NCBI RefSeq assembly: GCF_009807005.1 | Contig: NZ_WUBR01000002.1 | Span: 186,001-250,000, forward strand | Length of the DNA stretch: 64,000 nucleotides | Source: Aurantiacibacter rhizosphaerae | GTDB lineage: Bacteria; Pseudomonadota; Alphaproteobacteria; Sphingomonadales; Sphingomonadaceae | Reading direction: 5' to 3' | Shown: positions 19,189-29,242 of the stretch, in pieces | Layout of the letters: every line of letters starts with the position of its first letter | Position numbering within the stretch: position 1 is the stretch's first letter | Notes under the pieces: model-generated | The model's input: only the letters and a program-made list of their open reading frames with translations | What the model was told of the DNA's origin: nothing | The model's database searches: none | Position numbers and translations under genes: made by a program

Positions 19189-19605
19189 ATGACCCTGTTT
19201 ATCTTCCTCACCGTAATCCAGGCATTCGTTGCCGCTGGCCTCGTGATCCTCGTGCTCATGCAACGCTCTGAAGGTGGCGGGCTTGGCATTGGCGGTGGCG
19301 GCAGCCCCGGCGGCCTCATGTCGGCACGCGGCGCGGCGGATTTCCTGACCCGCGCAACAAAGTGGTTTGCAATTCTTTTCGTGGCCCTCGCCATCGTGCT
19401 TGCCGCCGTTGCCGTTGATGCATCGGGTCAGCGCGATTTCGATGACAGCCTCGATCGCACCACGTCGCAGGGTGCGCAGGGTATCGGCACGCAGGGCACC
19501 ACCAATGACGATCCCGTACCCGGTGATCCCGGCCTTGATGGCGAAGCTCCTGTCAGCAATGTGCCTTCAGCTGATGACGATCCGCTGGCCGATATCGCCC
19601 AATAG
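19189..19605 (+). CDS. secG: preprotein translocase subunit SecG
   Basis: Small membrane subunit of the SecYEG channel. The 138-residue protein has two membrane helices (about 3-23 and 58-80) separated by the typical Gly-rich loop with LVLMQRSEGGGLG. An acidic Gly/Asp/Pro-rich tail (about 85-138) is as expected for alphaproteobacterial SecG. It sits between tpiA and pyrG, a common arrangement in this class. Confidence 0.95.
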   Translation: MTLFIFLTVIQAFVAAGLVILVLMQRSEGGGLGIGGGGSPGGLMSARGAADFLTRATKWFAILFVALAIVLAAVAVDASGQRDFDDSLDRTTSQGAQGIGTQGTTNDDPVPGDPGLDGEAPVSNVPSADDDPLADIAQ

Positions 19606-19684
19606 GATTTTTCTGCGGGCAAATTGCCCATAATCGTCGAAACACTGACCAAACTGCTTGCGCCGAATCCGAGTGTGAGCTTAA

Positions 19685-21337
<1,653 letters not shown>

Positions 21338-21565
21338 ATAAGCCACTGATATACTGCGCGGTTATTTCCGGCCTTTGATTATCCTCAAAAAAATCTTGCA
21401 TGTTATACGATTGAAGGCGTAACGGATTATCAAGGGCGCGAAGGAATACGTGCGCAGACGGGGTTAGCTGCACATTCCTTTAAGAATATGTTAAAGTTTA
21501 GATCGACCCAGCGCGGGCAACAGGGGTTACTCGCGCGCTGTCGGTTCGATCTTGCTCTGTGGAAG

Positions 21566-21597
21566 AAGGCTGTCTCTTGCGACCCGGACAGCTTTTT
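21566..21597 (+). terminator. intrinsic terminator (pyrG or a small RNA)
   Basis: Arms GCTGTC and GACAGC with a 12-base loop, extended by AA/TT pairs around a bulged G, are followed directly by a run of five T. It lies about 230 bases downstream of the pyrG stop. Confidence 0.5.
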
Positions 21598-21628
21598 ACC
21601 AGGGGCGAGTCGGCGCCTAAAGCGTCGA

Positions 21629-21658
21629 GGGGGCGGAGCTTTAGCGGGCTCCGCCCCC
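21629..21658. terminator. strong GC-rich hairpin downstream of hsp20
   Basis: A perfect 11-base stem (GGGGGCGGAGC with GCTCCGCCCCC) with an eight-base loop, 31 bases after the end of hsp20 on the minus strand. No U-run follows on either side. Confidence 0.5.
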
Positions 21659-21689
21659 AACTCATTCTACAAGATGGTTATCCGATGCC

Positions 21690-22163
21690 TCAGGCTGCGT
21701 CAGCCTGACCGTCACCGGTTTCCTTGTTTTCGACCACCTTCAGCGTGCTGCCGCCGATGGAGATCTTCTTGGGCTTCATCGCTTCGGGCACTTCGCGCAC
21801 AAGGTCGATCACCAGAAGGCCATCGGCAAGATCGGCGTTGTCCACGCGGACGTAGTCAGCCAGTTCGAAGCGGCGTTCAAAACCGCGGTTTGCGATGCCG
21901 ACATGCAGCATCTCTCCATTGGCCTCTTCATCACGCTTGCGGCCCTGTACCGTCAGCAGGTTCTGCTGAGCGGTGATATCGAGGTCTTCGGACCGGAAGC
22001 CGGCCACGGCAATGGTGATGCGATAGGCATCTTCATCGCGCCGCTCGATATTGAAGGGGGGATAGTTGTCGCCGCTGTTGCGGGTGTTGTTCTCCAACAG
22101 GTCGAACAGGCGATCGAACCCGACGGTTGAACGGCGATAGGGGGTAAAGTCTGTACGATTCAT
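21690..22163 (-). CDS. small heat-shock protein (Hsp20/IbpA family)
   Basis: ATP-independent holdase that binds unfolding proteins. The 157 residues show the short N-terminal arm MNRTDFTPYRRSTVGFDRLF, an alpha-crystallin domain (about 35-125) with the signature ITIAVAGFRSEDLDI, and a C-terminal tail. The motif I-x-I/V occurs as ISIGG just before the end. ATG 22163 is chosen over a TTG at 22172 on N-terminal similarity and the AGAGGA ribosome-binding site. Control looks double: an RpoH-type promoter at 22231-22258 and a ROSE-like thermometer hairpin covering the ribosome-binding site. It is divergent from grxC. Confidence 0.95.
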   Translation of the reverse strand: MNRTDFTPYRRSTVGFDRLFDLLENNTRNSGDNYPPFNIERRDEDAYRITIAVAGFRSEDLDITAQQNLLTVQGRKRDEEANGEMLHVGIANRGFERRFELADYVRVDNADLADGLLVIDLVREVPEAMKPKKISIGGSTLKVVENKETGDGQADAA

Positions 22164-22169
22164 TTGAAA

Positions 22170-22192
22170 CAAATCCTCTTCTGAGCAATTTG
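22170..22192 (-). promoter_or_regulatory. ROSE-like RNA thermometer hairpin over the hsp20 RBS
   Basis: In the mRNA, CAAAUUGCU pairs with AGGAUUUG across a six-base loop. The UUGCU/AGGA duplex (U-A, U-G, bulged G, C-G, U-A) is the diagnostic closing helix of ROSE elements, which mask the Shine-Dalgarno at low temperature. A second hairpin (ACGGA with UCCGU, about 22199-22224) precedes it, as in multi-hairpin ROSE leaders. The ATG is ten bases downstream of AGGA. Confidence 0.7.
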
Positions 22193-22230
22193 AAGGTTAT
22201 ACGGACCCGCTTTCGGCATCCGTGTGTTTC

Positions 22231-22258
22231 AGATAGGGAAGCTGTCCAGGCTTTCAAG
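22231..22258 (-). promoter_or_regulatory. RpoH (sigma-32) type heat-shock promoter of hsp20
   Basis: On the minus strand CTTGAAA (22258-22252), a 13-base spacer and CCCTATCT (22238-22231) match the heat-shock consensus CTTGAAA-N11-16-CCCCATNT with one mismatch. A transcript starting about seven bases later would have a leader of roughly 60 bases, which fits the ROSE hairpins. Confidence 0.75.
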
Positions 22259-22290
22259 AACACTGGCTCCACACCTTGCAGGGGAATCTC

Positions 22291-22554
22291 GTGAGTACGC
22301 CCAAAGTCGAAATCTATACGAAAATGTACTGCGGCTACTGCCACCGTGCCAAGCAATTGCTGGATTCCAAGGGCGTGGAGTATGAGGAATACGATATCTC
22401 CCTTGGCGGTCCAAAGCGGCAGGAAATGGTTGATCGTAAACCCGATGCGCGCACCGTGCCGCAGATTTTCATCGACGATAAACCCATCGGCGGATCGGAT
22501 GAGCTCGCCGCGCTGGAACGCGAAGGTCGGCTGGATACGCTACTGGGACTTTGA
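22291..22554 (+). CDS. grxC: glutaredoxin 3
   Basis: Small glutathione-dependent thiol oxidoreductase. The 87 residues carry the active site CGYC within MYCGYCHRAKQLL, the cis-Pro motif TVPQIFID and the glutathione-binding GGSDEL. The GTG start at 22291 is preferred to a TTG at 22276 because it gives the usual MSTPKVEIYTK beginning, with AGGGGAA just upstream. It is followed after 11 bases by the nitrilase-family gene and then DUF1178, a trio often found together in alphaproteobacteria. Confidence 0.95.
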   Translation: MSTPKVEIYTKMYCGYCHRAKQLLDSKGVEYEEYDISLGGPKRQEMVDRKPDARTVPQIFIDDKPIGGSDELAALEREGRLDTLLGL

Positions 22555-22565
22555 GGCGCGGCACG

Positions 22566-23393
22566 ATGCCAAAAATCGCGCTGTTGCAGATGACATCGGG
22601 CATTGACCCGATCGCGAATGCCAATGCCATAGCCGATGCGGCAAATCGCGCGGCGGGGGAGGGGGCGCAGATGCTCTTCACCCCGGAGATGGCAGGACTG
22701 CTGGATCGCAAGCGCAGCCGCGCGGCGGAGAATATCGTCGCGGAATCCGCCAGCCCGATCGTCGAAATCGTGGCGCGCGCTGCCGCAGACGCCTCGATCT
22801 GGATCGCCCTCGGCCTACCCGTGGCGCGCGATGACGGGCGCTGGACCAATCGTACGATATTGTTTGATCACAAGGGCGACGTGGCCGCGCGATATGACAA
22901 GATCCATATGTTCGATGTGGAACTGGATACGGGCGAAAGCTGGCGCGAATCCGCGGCCTATGCACCTGGAGAACAGGTCGTGACGGTGGATGACACGCCG
23001 CTTGGACGCCTTGGCCTGGCAACGTGTTATGACATCCGGTTCCCCGCTCTGTTTGATGAGCTGGGCAGGCGTCGCTGCGATGCCATTGCCATACCCGCGG
23101 CATTCACCGTGCCGACGGGCAAGGCGCACTGGCACCTGCTGCAGCGCGCCCGCGCGGTGGAGGCGAGCGCCTTCGTAATCGCGGCGGCGCAAGTGGGCGA
23201 TCATGAAGACGGGCGATCAACCTATGGCCATTCGCTCGTCGTCGGGCCATGGGGCGTCGTGCAGCTAGATCTGGGCGGAGATGCCGCCGGGATGCAGATC
23301 TGCGACGTCGATCTTAACCGGATTGCAGAGGTGCGCAAACAGCTGCCTTGCCTTGCCAACAAGCGCAATATCCCTAAATCACCCAGCAGATGA
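22566..23393 (+). CDS. nitrilase-superfamily amidase (carbon-nitrogen hydrolase)
   Basis: A 275-residue enzyme with the nitrilase-superfamily catalytic triad: Glu41 in FTPEMAG, Lys112 in YDKIHMFDVE and Cys154 in ATCYDIRFP. It most resembles the Nit1/deaminated-glutathione amidase branch, which would remove deaminated glutathione made by side reactions. Neighbouring glutaredoxin supports a glutathione link, but the exact substrate is inference. ATG 22566 is the standard start. Its stop overlaps the DUF1178 start (ATGA, 23390-23393). Confidence 0.9.
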   Translation: MPKIALLQMTSGIDPIANANAIADAANRAAGEGAQMLFTPEMAGLLDRKRSRAAENIVAESASPIVEIVARAAADASIWIALGLPVARDDGRWTNRTILFDHKGDVAARYDKIHMFDVELDTGESWRESAAYAPGEQVVTVDDTPLGRLGLATCYDIRFPALFDELGRRRCDAIAIPAAFTVPTGKAHWHLLQRARAVEASAFVIAAAQVGDHEDGRSTYGHSLVVGPWGVVQLDLGGDAAGMQICDVDLNRIAEVRKQLPCLANKRNIPKSPSR

Positions 23394-23863
23394 TCGTATT
23401 CGACCTCTCGTGTGATCAGGGCCACCGGTTTGAAGGGTGGTTCGGCTCCTCCGATGATTTCGCTTCGCAGTGCGAGCGTGGACTTGTCGCCTGTCCGCAA
23501 TGCGGATCGGAGGAGATCAGCAAGGCACCCATGGCACCGTCGGTCGGCAAGAAAGGCAACCAGCAGGTCGTGCAGACCTCAACCCGCTCTCGGTCCGAGA
23601 AGGAGCTGTCCAACACGCCGATGTCACCCGAAGTGGCGCAGGCGCTTGGCAAGCTGGCAGAAGCGCAGGCAAAGGCGCTGAAGGACAGCACATGGGTGGG
23701 CAAGGACTTTGTCGAGCAGACCCGTGCCATGCATTATGGGGAGCGTGATCACGCACCCATTCATGGCGAGGCCAGCATACAGGAAGCCAGAGAATTGCTG
23801 GACGAGGGCGTGCCTGTTGCGCCCCTACCACTGCCAGTCGCCCCGCCGGAAGACGTCAACTAA
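23390..23863 (+). CDS. DUF1178 family protein
   Basis: A 157-residue protein beginning MIVFDLSCDQGHRFEGWF, characteristic of DUF1178. A CPQCGS half-zinc-ribbon lies near residue 36 and an early Cys near residue 8 may complete the site. The C-terminal part is helical and acidic. The function is unknown. It is translationally coupled to the amidase gene by a four-base overlap and is the last gene before tRNA-Arg on the opposite strand. Confidence 0.9.
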   Translation: MIVFDLSCDQGHRFEGWFGSSDDFASQCERGLVACPQCGSEEISKAPMAPSVGKKGNQQVVQTSTRSRSEKELSNTPMSPEVAQALGKLAEAQAKALKDSTWVGKDFVEQTRAMHYGERDHAPIHGEASIQEARELLDEGVPVAPLPLPVAPPEDVN

Positions 23864-23881
23864 ACCAGTTTTACGGGTGGT

Positions 23882-23958
23882 TGGTGCGCCCGACAGGATT
23901 CGAACCTGTGGCCCCCGGATTAGGAATCCGATGCTCTATCCGACTGAGCTACGGGCGC
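23882..23958 (-). tRNA. tRNA-Arg (anticodon CCT)
   Basis: The minus strand folds into a complete cloverleaf: acceptor arms GCGCCCG and CGGGCGC, D-loop AGCTCAGTCGGATAGAGC, anticodon stem CGGAT/ATCCG with loop TTCCTAA, and T-loop GGTTCGAATCC. The 3' CCA is encoded at 23884-23882. Anticodon CCT reads AGG codons. No protein gene overlaps it. Confidence 0.97.
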
Positions 23959-24012
23959 GCCGCCTAGCCGTTTAGTCGCGGCGTTGGTCTGGCACAACCA
24001 CCAAGAAGACGT

Positions 24013-24047
24013 AAAAAAAGGGCCACTCCCGAAGGAGCGGCCCTTTC
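24013..24047 (-). terminator. rho-independent terminator of the TonB receptor gene
   Basis: A 13-base stem with one mismatch (AAAGGGCCGCTCC with GGAGTGGCCCTTT) closed by a UUCG tetraloop and followed by seven T on the minus strand, 26 bases after the receptor stop. Confidence 0.92.
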
Positions 24048-24072
24048 TTTAGGCTGGTTCGAATTTCCGCAA

Positions 24073-27000
24073 TCAGAAGCGGAAGTTCGCACCGAAGTAG
24101 AAACGACGCCCGTTGGTGTCGTAATACAGGTTGTTGTAGCTACCACCCGAAAGCTGACCAAGGGCCGGATCGGCTGCGGTGTTAACCTCGCCGAGCGGCG
24201 GACGCTCATTCAGGAGGTTATCCACGCCGAAACGGAAGTTGATCGTTTCATTCACAGCATAGGAACCGTTCAGGTTGAACAGGTTGTAGCTCGGATAGCC
24301 CGTGGTCGGCGTCGGAGCACCGATCAGAGCTTCCGTCGCATCCTCGATTGAGGGCAGGTGCTGCCACTGGATGCCGAGATAAGCCGGACCCCAGTTGTAG
24401 CCGAGCGTCGTGAATACGCGATACTCGTAATTGCCACCGTTCAGGCCATTCTCTCCGGTGCCCAGCGTGCCGACATAATCGACCTGATCGAGGATACCGG
24501 TCAGCGCCGTCGATTTGAACTCAATGGCGTAGGTGCCCAGAACATTCAGGTTCACGGTACCCGGACCGGCTTCGAGAGCGAGATCCAAAGCAACGTCGAT
24601 ACCCGAAAGATCGAACGAACCGTTGTTCACATAGGTGCGCTGCACATTGCCAAGAGCACCGGTCGCATTACGCGGCACGAGCTGACAGAACTGCGAATTC
24701 GCCACTTCCTGAGGTGAGCCACCGAAAGCGGGGTTCAGCAGCGGATCATAGCAGGACCGCAGGGCAATACCCACAGTCTGCAGACCGATCGCATCGTCCA
24801 CGCTGATCTTGTAGTAATCCACCGTCAGACGGGCACGAGAGATCGAGCCTCCGAAGTTCGGCTGAACCACTGCACCAACCGTCCAGGTATCGGCCTTTTC
24901 CGGAACCAGGTTCGGGTTGCCGACACTGGTCGGGAAGGCAAAGCCACCCGTCGCGCTGCTCTGCACGCCCGAATAGTACTGTTCATCCGCATCGGGATTG
25001 CCGCTGGCTTCCATCTGGATACGGCAGATCGCTTCGACCTTCGCACCATTGGCCGTGCCACCGGCAAACTGGTCACCCGGCTGGTTGGCCGAGAAGTCCA
25101 GTGGGTTTGCCAGCGAGCAGGGATCGCCCACGGTGTTGCCGCCAAATGTCTGCTGCGCCTGCAGGAACAATTCACCGATGTTCGGCGCACGTTCTGCACG
25201 GTTGTAGCCGCCGCGGAAACGCAGCCAGTCGGTTACCTCCCAGTCACCCAGGATCTTGTAGGTGTAGCTGGTGCCCGTCGTCGAATAGTCGGAAATACGA
25301 CCGCCGAGTTCCAGGTTGAACTGCTGGATGAACGGAACGTCACGAACCAGCGGGATCAGTAGCTCACCATATATCTCGTGCACATCATACTGTGCATCGA
25401 CATTGCCGCTGGGATAGATGCCCTGCGCCTGATCGAGGAACGAGCGGCCCTGTGTGGTGAGCGTGTCGTTGTCGAACTCGAACTGCACCTCGCGATAGCT
25501 GGCACCGATTGCCGCGCCGACTTCACCGGCCCACAGTTCGAACAGTCCGCCCGAGATGTTGGCTTCAGCGATGGTCTGCGTCACTTCAGAACGGTTCTTC
25601 AGGTCGGCACGAATGGCTTCAAGGCAATCTTCCGAAAACCCGCCTTCAGGCGGATTGTAGAGATTGAGGCCCGAAGTACAGGTCGCGCTGGAAGCACCGA
25701 AACCGAAGTTGGGCGGTCCCTGGTTACCCGTAGCGGAGAAGCCGCGACCGAAGTTGGGCGCGCTGAGCACTGTCTGGAAACGGGTCAGCGAGTTCACGCC
25801 GGTCTGCTTGGCATAGGTTGACGAGATGCCATGGCTGACGAAGGTTTCCCAAGCCAGCGAGGTGCCGGGGATGTAGCCTTCAAGGCCTGCCGTCAGATTG
25901 TAAGTCGTGACATCGGTGAAGGTTTCACGATCATCGAACAGCAGCGACTGGAACTGGAACGGCGCATCGGGGTCCGGACGGCTGTCGAGCAGCGTCTGCA
26001 GGTCGGCCGGAAGTTCACCCGGATCGAGCTGCGTGGGATCGATGTTCACGGTCCAGCCACCCACGGCCGGTGACGGCTCGTTACGGGTGAAGGTTTCGGT
26101 GTGGGCGAACAATGCCTGACCGAACACGCCGACCCAATCATTGATCTCATAGTTACCGCGGGCAAACGCATTGTAACGCGTAAGCGGCAGGATCAAATAT
26201 AGGCTGGTGTTGTTCGAGCTGATCGCTCCGTTGATCGTCTGCTTGAAGGGCAGGCCGTCGAGCGGCAGATCGAAGGCGCCATTGCCGAAGTTGGAGGGCG
26301 TTCCGTTTGCACCGGTGGTGAAGGCATTGCCGCTTTCCGGATTCACGAAAACCGTCACACCGGGAAGGCCATTGGGGCCGCCGGGAAACACGGTGCCGTA
26401 ATCGGGCTGGTTCGGACCGAAGCCGAAGTTGATGCCCGGTGCCGGGATGAAGAACTGCCCACCACCGATGTTCGGATCGGAATAGAGATCGGTATACCAG
26501 TCACGATCACGCTGGAAGTTGGCTTCACGCGTGTTAAGCGCCATTGCCAGTGACACGTTGCCGCGGCCATCGGCAAAGTCGGTGCCCATGATGCCGGAGA
26601 GCTGGTATTCGAAATTGTCGCCTTCCTGCGTGATTCCCACCTGAGCATCGAGTTCGAGGCCTTCAAAATTGTCCTTCAGGACAAAGTTGGTCACACCAGC
26701 CACGGCGTCGGCGCCATAAACTGCCGAGGCACCGCCCGAGATGGTTTCGATGCGCTGTACTGCGGCTGCGGGGATGGTATTAATATCCACCGTCAACGAT
26801 GCGTTGCCTGGCGTTGCGCGACGACCGTCGATCAGCACGAGGTTACGGTTGGTGCCAATGCCGCGCAGCGAGATCGTGGCAGCGCCAGGCGTGTTGGTCG
26901 CCGTTGGCTGAATGTCCTGGCCCTGCGTCGGGGTCTGCGCCGGAACGAACTGCGGCAGCTTGTTGAGGTTGGATTCGATGGCCGCGGTGGCGGACTGTTT

Positions 27001-27231
27001 CAGCAGTCCTTCGTCCACGGTCACGATCGGGCTGTTCGAGCTGTAATCCTGCGTCGCAATGCGCGAGCCGGTGACCACGATACGTTCTTGCGGAACGCTT
27101 TCCTCGCCAACCTGAGAATCATCGCCGACGGTGGCATCCTGCGCCATGGCCGGTGCGGCGAAAAGAATGGTGCTGGCCCCTCCGGCCAGCAGTGCAGCCC
27201 TGAAGAACTGCTTGTTGTTAAAGGTTTTCAC
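24073..27231 (-). CDS. TonB-dependent outer-membrane receptor
   Basis: A 1052-residue receptor that would import a specific substrate through a TonB-energised beta-barrel. The signal peptide ends at AMA-QD (about residue 30). It is followed by a TonB-box-like ERIVVTGSRI, a plug domain (about 55-180, with LRGIGTNRNLVLIDGRR and YGADAVAGVTNFVLK) and a 22-strand-type barrel ending in a terminal Phe (FYFGANFRF). The start is GTG 27231 with AAGGGAG six bases upstream. The substrate cannot be told from sequence; such oligosaccharide- or peptide-type receptors are numerous in Sphingomonadales. It is divergent from the tandem-MarR gene across 685 bases, which suggests that protein as its regulator. 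Confidence 0.93.
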   Translation of the reverse strand: MKTFNNKQFFRAALLAGGASTILFAAPAMAQDATVGDDSQVGEESVPQERIVVTGSRIATQDYSSNSPIVTVDEGLLKQSATAAIESNLNKLPQFVPAQTPTQGQDIQPTATNTPGAATISLRGIGTNRNLVLIDGRRATPGNASLTVDINTIPAAAVQRIETISGGASAVYGADAVAGVTNFVLKDNFEGLELDAQVGITQEGDNFEYQLSGIMGTDFADGRGNVSLAMALNTREANFQRDRDWYTDLYSDPNIGGGQFFIPAPGINFGFGPNQPDYGTVFPGGPNGLPGVTVFVNPESGNAFTTGANGTPSNFGNGAFDLPLDGLPFKQTINGAISSNNTSLYLILPLTRYNAFARGNYEINDWVGVFGQALFAHTETFTRNEPSPAVGGWTVNIDPTQLDPGELPADLQTLLDSRPDPDAPFQFQSLLFDDRETFTDVTTYNLTAGLEGYIPGTSLAWETFVSHGISSTYAKQTGVNSLTRFQTVLSAPNFGRGFSATGNQGPPNFGFGASSATCTSGLNLYNPPEGGFSEDCLEAIRADLKNRSEVTQTIAEANISGGLFELWAGEVGAAIGASYREVQFEFDNDTLTTQGRSFLDQAQGIYPSGNVDAQYDVHEIYGELLIPLVRDVPFIQQFNLELGGRISDYSTTGTSYTYKILGDWEVTDWLRFRGGYNRAERAPNIGELFLQAQQTFGGNTVGDPCSLANPLDFSANQPGDQFAGGTANGAKVEAICRIQMEASGNPDADEQYYSGVQSSATGGFAFPTSVGNPNLVPEKADTWTVGAVVQPNFGGSISRARLTVDYYKISVDDAIGLQTVGIALRSCYDPLLNPAFGGSPQEVANSQFCQLVPRNATGALGNVQRTYVNNGSFDLSGIDVALDLALEAGPGTVNLNVLGTYAIEFKSTALTGILDQVDYVGTLGTGENGLNGGNYEYRVFTTLGYNWGPAYLGIQWQHLPSIEDATEALIGAPTPTTGYPSYNLFNLNGSYAVNETINFRFGVDNLLNERPPLGEVNTAADPALGQLSGGSYNNLYYDTNGRRFYFGANFRF

Positions 27232-27916
27232 TTTGTGCTCCCTTCACAGTGATGGCGAGGCAGCGGATTGCGCCCCCCAGTAGTCATCGTCACACGAAAT
27301 TGCCCGCGTCGATCTGCGGCAAGCGTTTTGATTGCCGGTGTGATCGCGCGGAAATGGCGTGTCTGATGGAATGAAACGGGCGCTGGAGACGCAGGCAAGC
27401 GTTCCGGCTTAACCGGTCCGCCAAGCGCGCTAAGTTGCGCTAAATACATGCAAACTCCCTCCCCCGGTCGTCCAGAAATTGATTCAGTCTGGTACTTACC
27501 GGCTTCGAGGCATATTCCCGCTTGTTGATTATGTCTAGTATGCCGGAATGCGGTTCGCGCGCCGTTCGGGGAAAAACGGGGAGATATCCCCAAAATTGTT
27601 GGGGAATCAACGTTATCCTTCACATTCGTGAAATTTTAATAACTCGCGAATTCAGACGTTTACGACGTATTTTCGCGTCTCACCGCGTTATCGCGCAATA
27701 AAGTGTTGCAGTCATGCATCGCATTTCAAGATCATGGTTATTGTCCAATGTTGATCGTGTCCGTGGCGCAGGAAAATGATGATTGAACATGTCTCTCGCG
27801 TGTTGTTCGGAGGCATATGGTAAGGCCCGCTGTTCAAATCCGAAAAACTTACCTATGGGACAATTTTACGCGGCAGAATACGAAACAATATGAACAAGGC
27901 CCGCGAGGGGAAAATG
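27232..27916. promoter_or_regulatory. 685-base divergent regulatory region
   Basis: No convincing gene is present. The short open frame on the minus strand immediately upstream of the receptor has poor composition and no homology I recognise. The region should hold promoters for the receptor and the MarR-like gene. Candidate operator-like features are the inverted repeat GGGGA-GATA-TCCCC at 27578-27591 and GTTG-GGGAAT-CAAC at 27598-27611. It is locally AT-richer (27620-27780) than its neighbours. Confidence 0.45.
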
Positions 27917-29194
27917 ATGAAAGGCAAGTCGGGCGAAATCCCGCAATGGCGCAGCCTGCTGTCTGAACATGCGAAATCTGTCTATGCAGATGGCGCGGGC
28001 GTGAAGACATCCTCCAGCGATTACGAAGATCTCGTCCATCTGATGGGCCCGATGGCTGAAGAGGCGCTGCGGATCATGGAGGCTTTCGCAAGTGGTGCGC
28101 GCAGCGCCGACGGCGTGACTGGCACAGGCAATGAAGTCCCCCCAGAGTTCGACACGCGAATAGCCATTATTCTCAACGGTCTGGCCCCCGAAACGGAAAC
28201 CCATCGCAAGGGCGATGCGGAAGCCACATCCGTTATCCAGCAGGAACTTTGGCAATTGCTATACAAGGTCCGCGAGAGCGCGGAGCTTTCCTACGCCCGC
28301 GAAATGGAACTGGTGGAGCTGGACCGCCGCATCCTGTTCCTGCTGCGAAGCCAGGGTGCGCTGGTTCCTGCCGATATCTCTGGCTCTGTCGGAGTGGACA
28401 AGGCGCAGGTCAGCCGATCTGTCAAACGCCTGCTGGAGCTGAAGATGGTGGAGCGCGATCAGATCCGCGCGCCAGTAAGCCTGACGCGCAAGGGCACCAA
28501 TCTGGCGGACAGGTTGCTGCGGCTTGCAGAACTGCGCAATCGAGAGCTCACCTTCGATATCGGCGATGAGGAGCTGGCGGCTTTCTTCGCAGTGATCGAG
28601 AAGCTGCTGCGCCGCGCCGTCATGCTGTACGAGCAGGAACGCTCTCTCAATCAGAACGACGTGAAATCCTTGAACCCGTTCAAGATGGATCCGGATTACG
28701 ATCCCGATGCCGGTTCGCCGATCGTCATAGAGCGCAGCCGTATTCTGGCGCCCCTGATGACGCTTTCGGCCTACATCAGTCGCAGTGGAGCTTTGACCTT
28801 CAAGCGACTGACAAACCTATCTAATTTCGAAACATGGGTGTTGAACGAGATCGCTCTTGATACCCCGATCGACTGGAACACGCTGGTGTCACGGCTGGAC
28901 CGTGATCACAGCCAGGCAGGCCGTACGGTTTCCGCCCTGGTGGAACGTGGCCTGGTGGAACGCAGCGGAAAGCCCGGTCGGCGTCACGGCAGGTTCCGGC
29001 CGACGGAGGAGGGGCAGCGCCTGATCGAGATCATTCAGGAAGCGAGCCGCCAACGCGGCGCGTTCCTGACTGCGCCGCTTTCCGTGCCGGAGCGCGATCA
29101 ATTTGCCGGCACCTTCGAAAAGGTTCGCCGCAATGCTGTTGTGCAGCTGGAACGCGAGCGCACGTTCGACGAACTGGAACAGGGCAGAAGCTGA
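27917..29194 (+). CDS. tandem-MarR winged-helix regulator
   Basis: A 425-residue soluble protein with two MarR-like winged-helix modules. The first (about 125-205) contains ADISGSVGVDKAQVSRSVKRLLELKMVERD-type helix-turn-helix and wing sequence. The second (about 290-375) contains LNEIALDTPIDWNTLVSRLDR and AGRTVSALVERGLVERSG. Each is flanked by helices expected to dimerise. Two modules in one chain could act as a covalent dimer. No effector domain is recognisable. I chose ATG 27917, six bases after GAGGGG; in-frame ATGs at 27914 and 27890 are possible. Its position divergent from the TonB receptor suggests it controls that gene, by inference. Confidence 0.8.
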   Translation: MKGKSGEIPQWRSLLSEHAKSVYADGAGVKTSSSDYEDLVHLMGPMAEEALRIMEAFASGARSADGVTGTGNEVPPEFDTRIAIILNGLAPETETHRKGDAEATSVIQQELWQLLYKVRESAELSYAREMELVELDRRILFLLRSQGALVPADISGSVGVDKAQVSRSVKRLLELKMVERDQIRAPVSLTRKGTNLADRLLRLAELRNRELTFDIGDEELAAFFAVIEKLLRRAVMLYEQERSLNQNDVKSLNPFKMDPDYDPDAGSPIVIERSRILAPLMTLSAYISRSGALTFKRLTNLSNFETWVLNEIALDTPIDWNTLVSRLDRDHSQAGRTVSALVERGLVERSGKPGRRHGRFRPTEEGQRLIEIIQEASRQRGAFLTAPLSVPERDQFAGTFEKVRRNAVVQLERERTFDELEQGRS

Positions 29195-29242
29195 GGTTGC
29201 CGGAGGGAAGGGCGGCGAGCCCATGCTCGCCAGCCCCTCTTG

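Larger units (their letters stand above)
21338..21689. other. 352-base gene-free stretch with several hairpins
   Basis: No convincing protein-coding frame lies between pyrG and the convergent hsp20 gene. It holds three inverted repeats. One runs from about 21439 to 21481 with arms AAGGAAT and ATTCCTT plus GTGC and GCAC. The second has arms GCTGTC (21569-21574) and GACAGC (21587-21592) followed by TTTTT. The third is an 11-base GC-rich stem at 21629-21658. The second looks like an intrinsic terminator on the plus strand, so either the pyrG mRNA has a long 3' end or a small RNA is encoded at about 21400-21597. I could not match it to 6S RNA, tmRNA, SRP RNA or RNase P RNA. Confidence 0.5.

Noticed and set aside
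21541-21560. T-loop-like GGTTCGATC suggesting a tRNA or tmRNA piece
   Set aside because: The flanking bases do not pair as a T-arm and no acceptor or anticodon arm can be built.
27228-27623. 131-codon minus-strand frame directly before the TonB receptor
   Set aside because: No ribosome-binding site, poor composition and no domain; it lies in a region expected to hold promoters.
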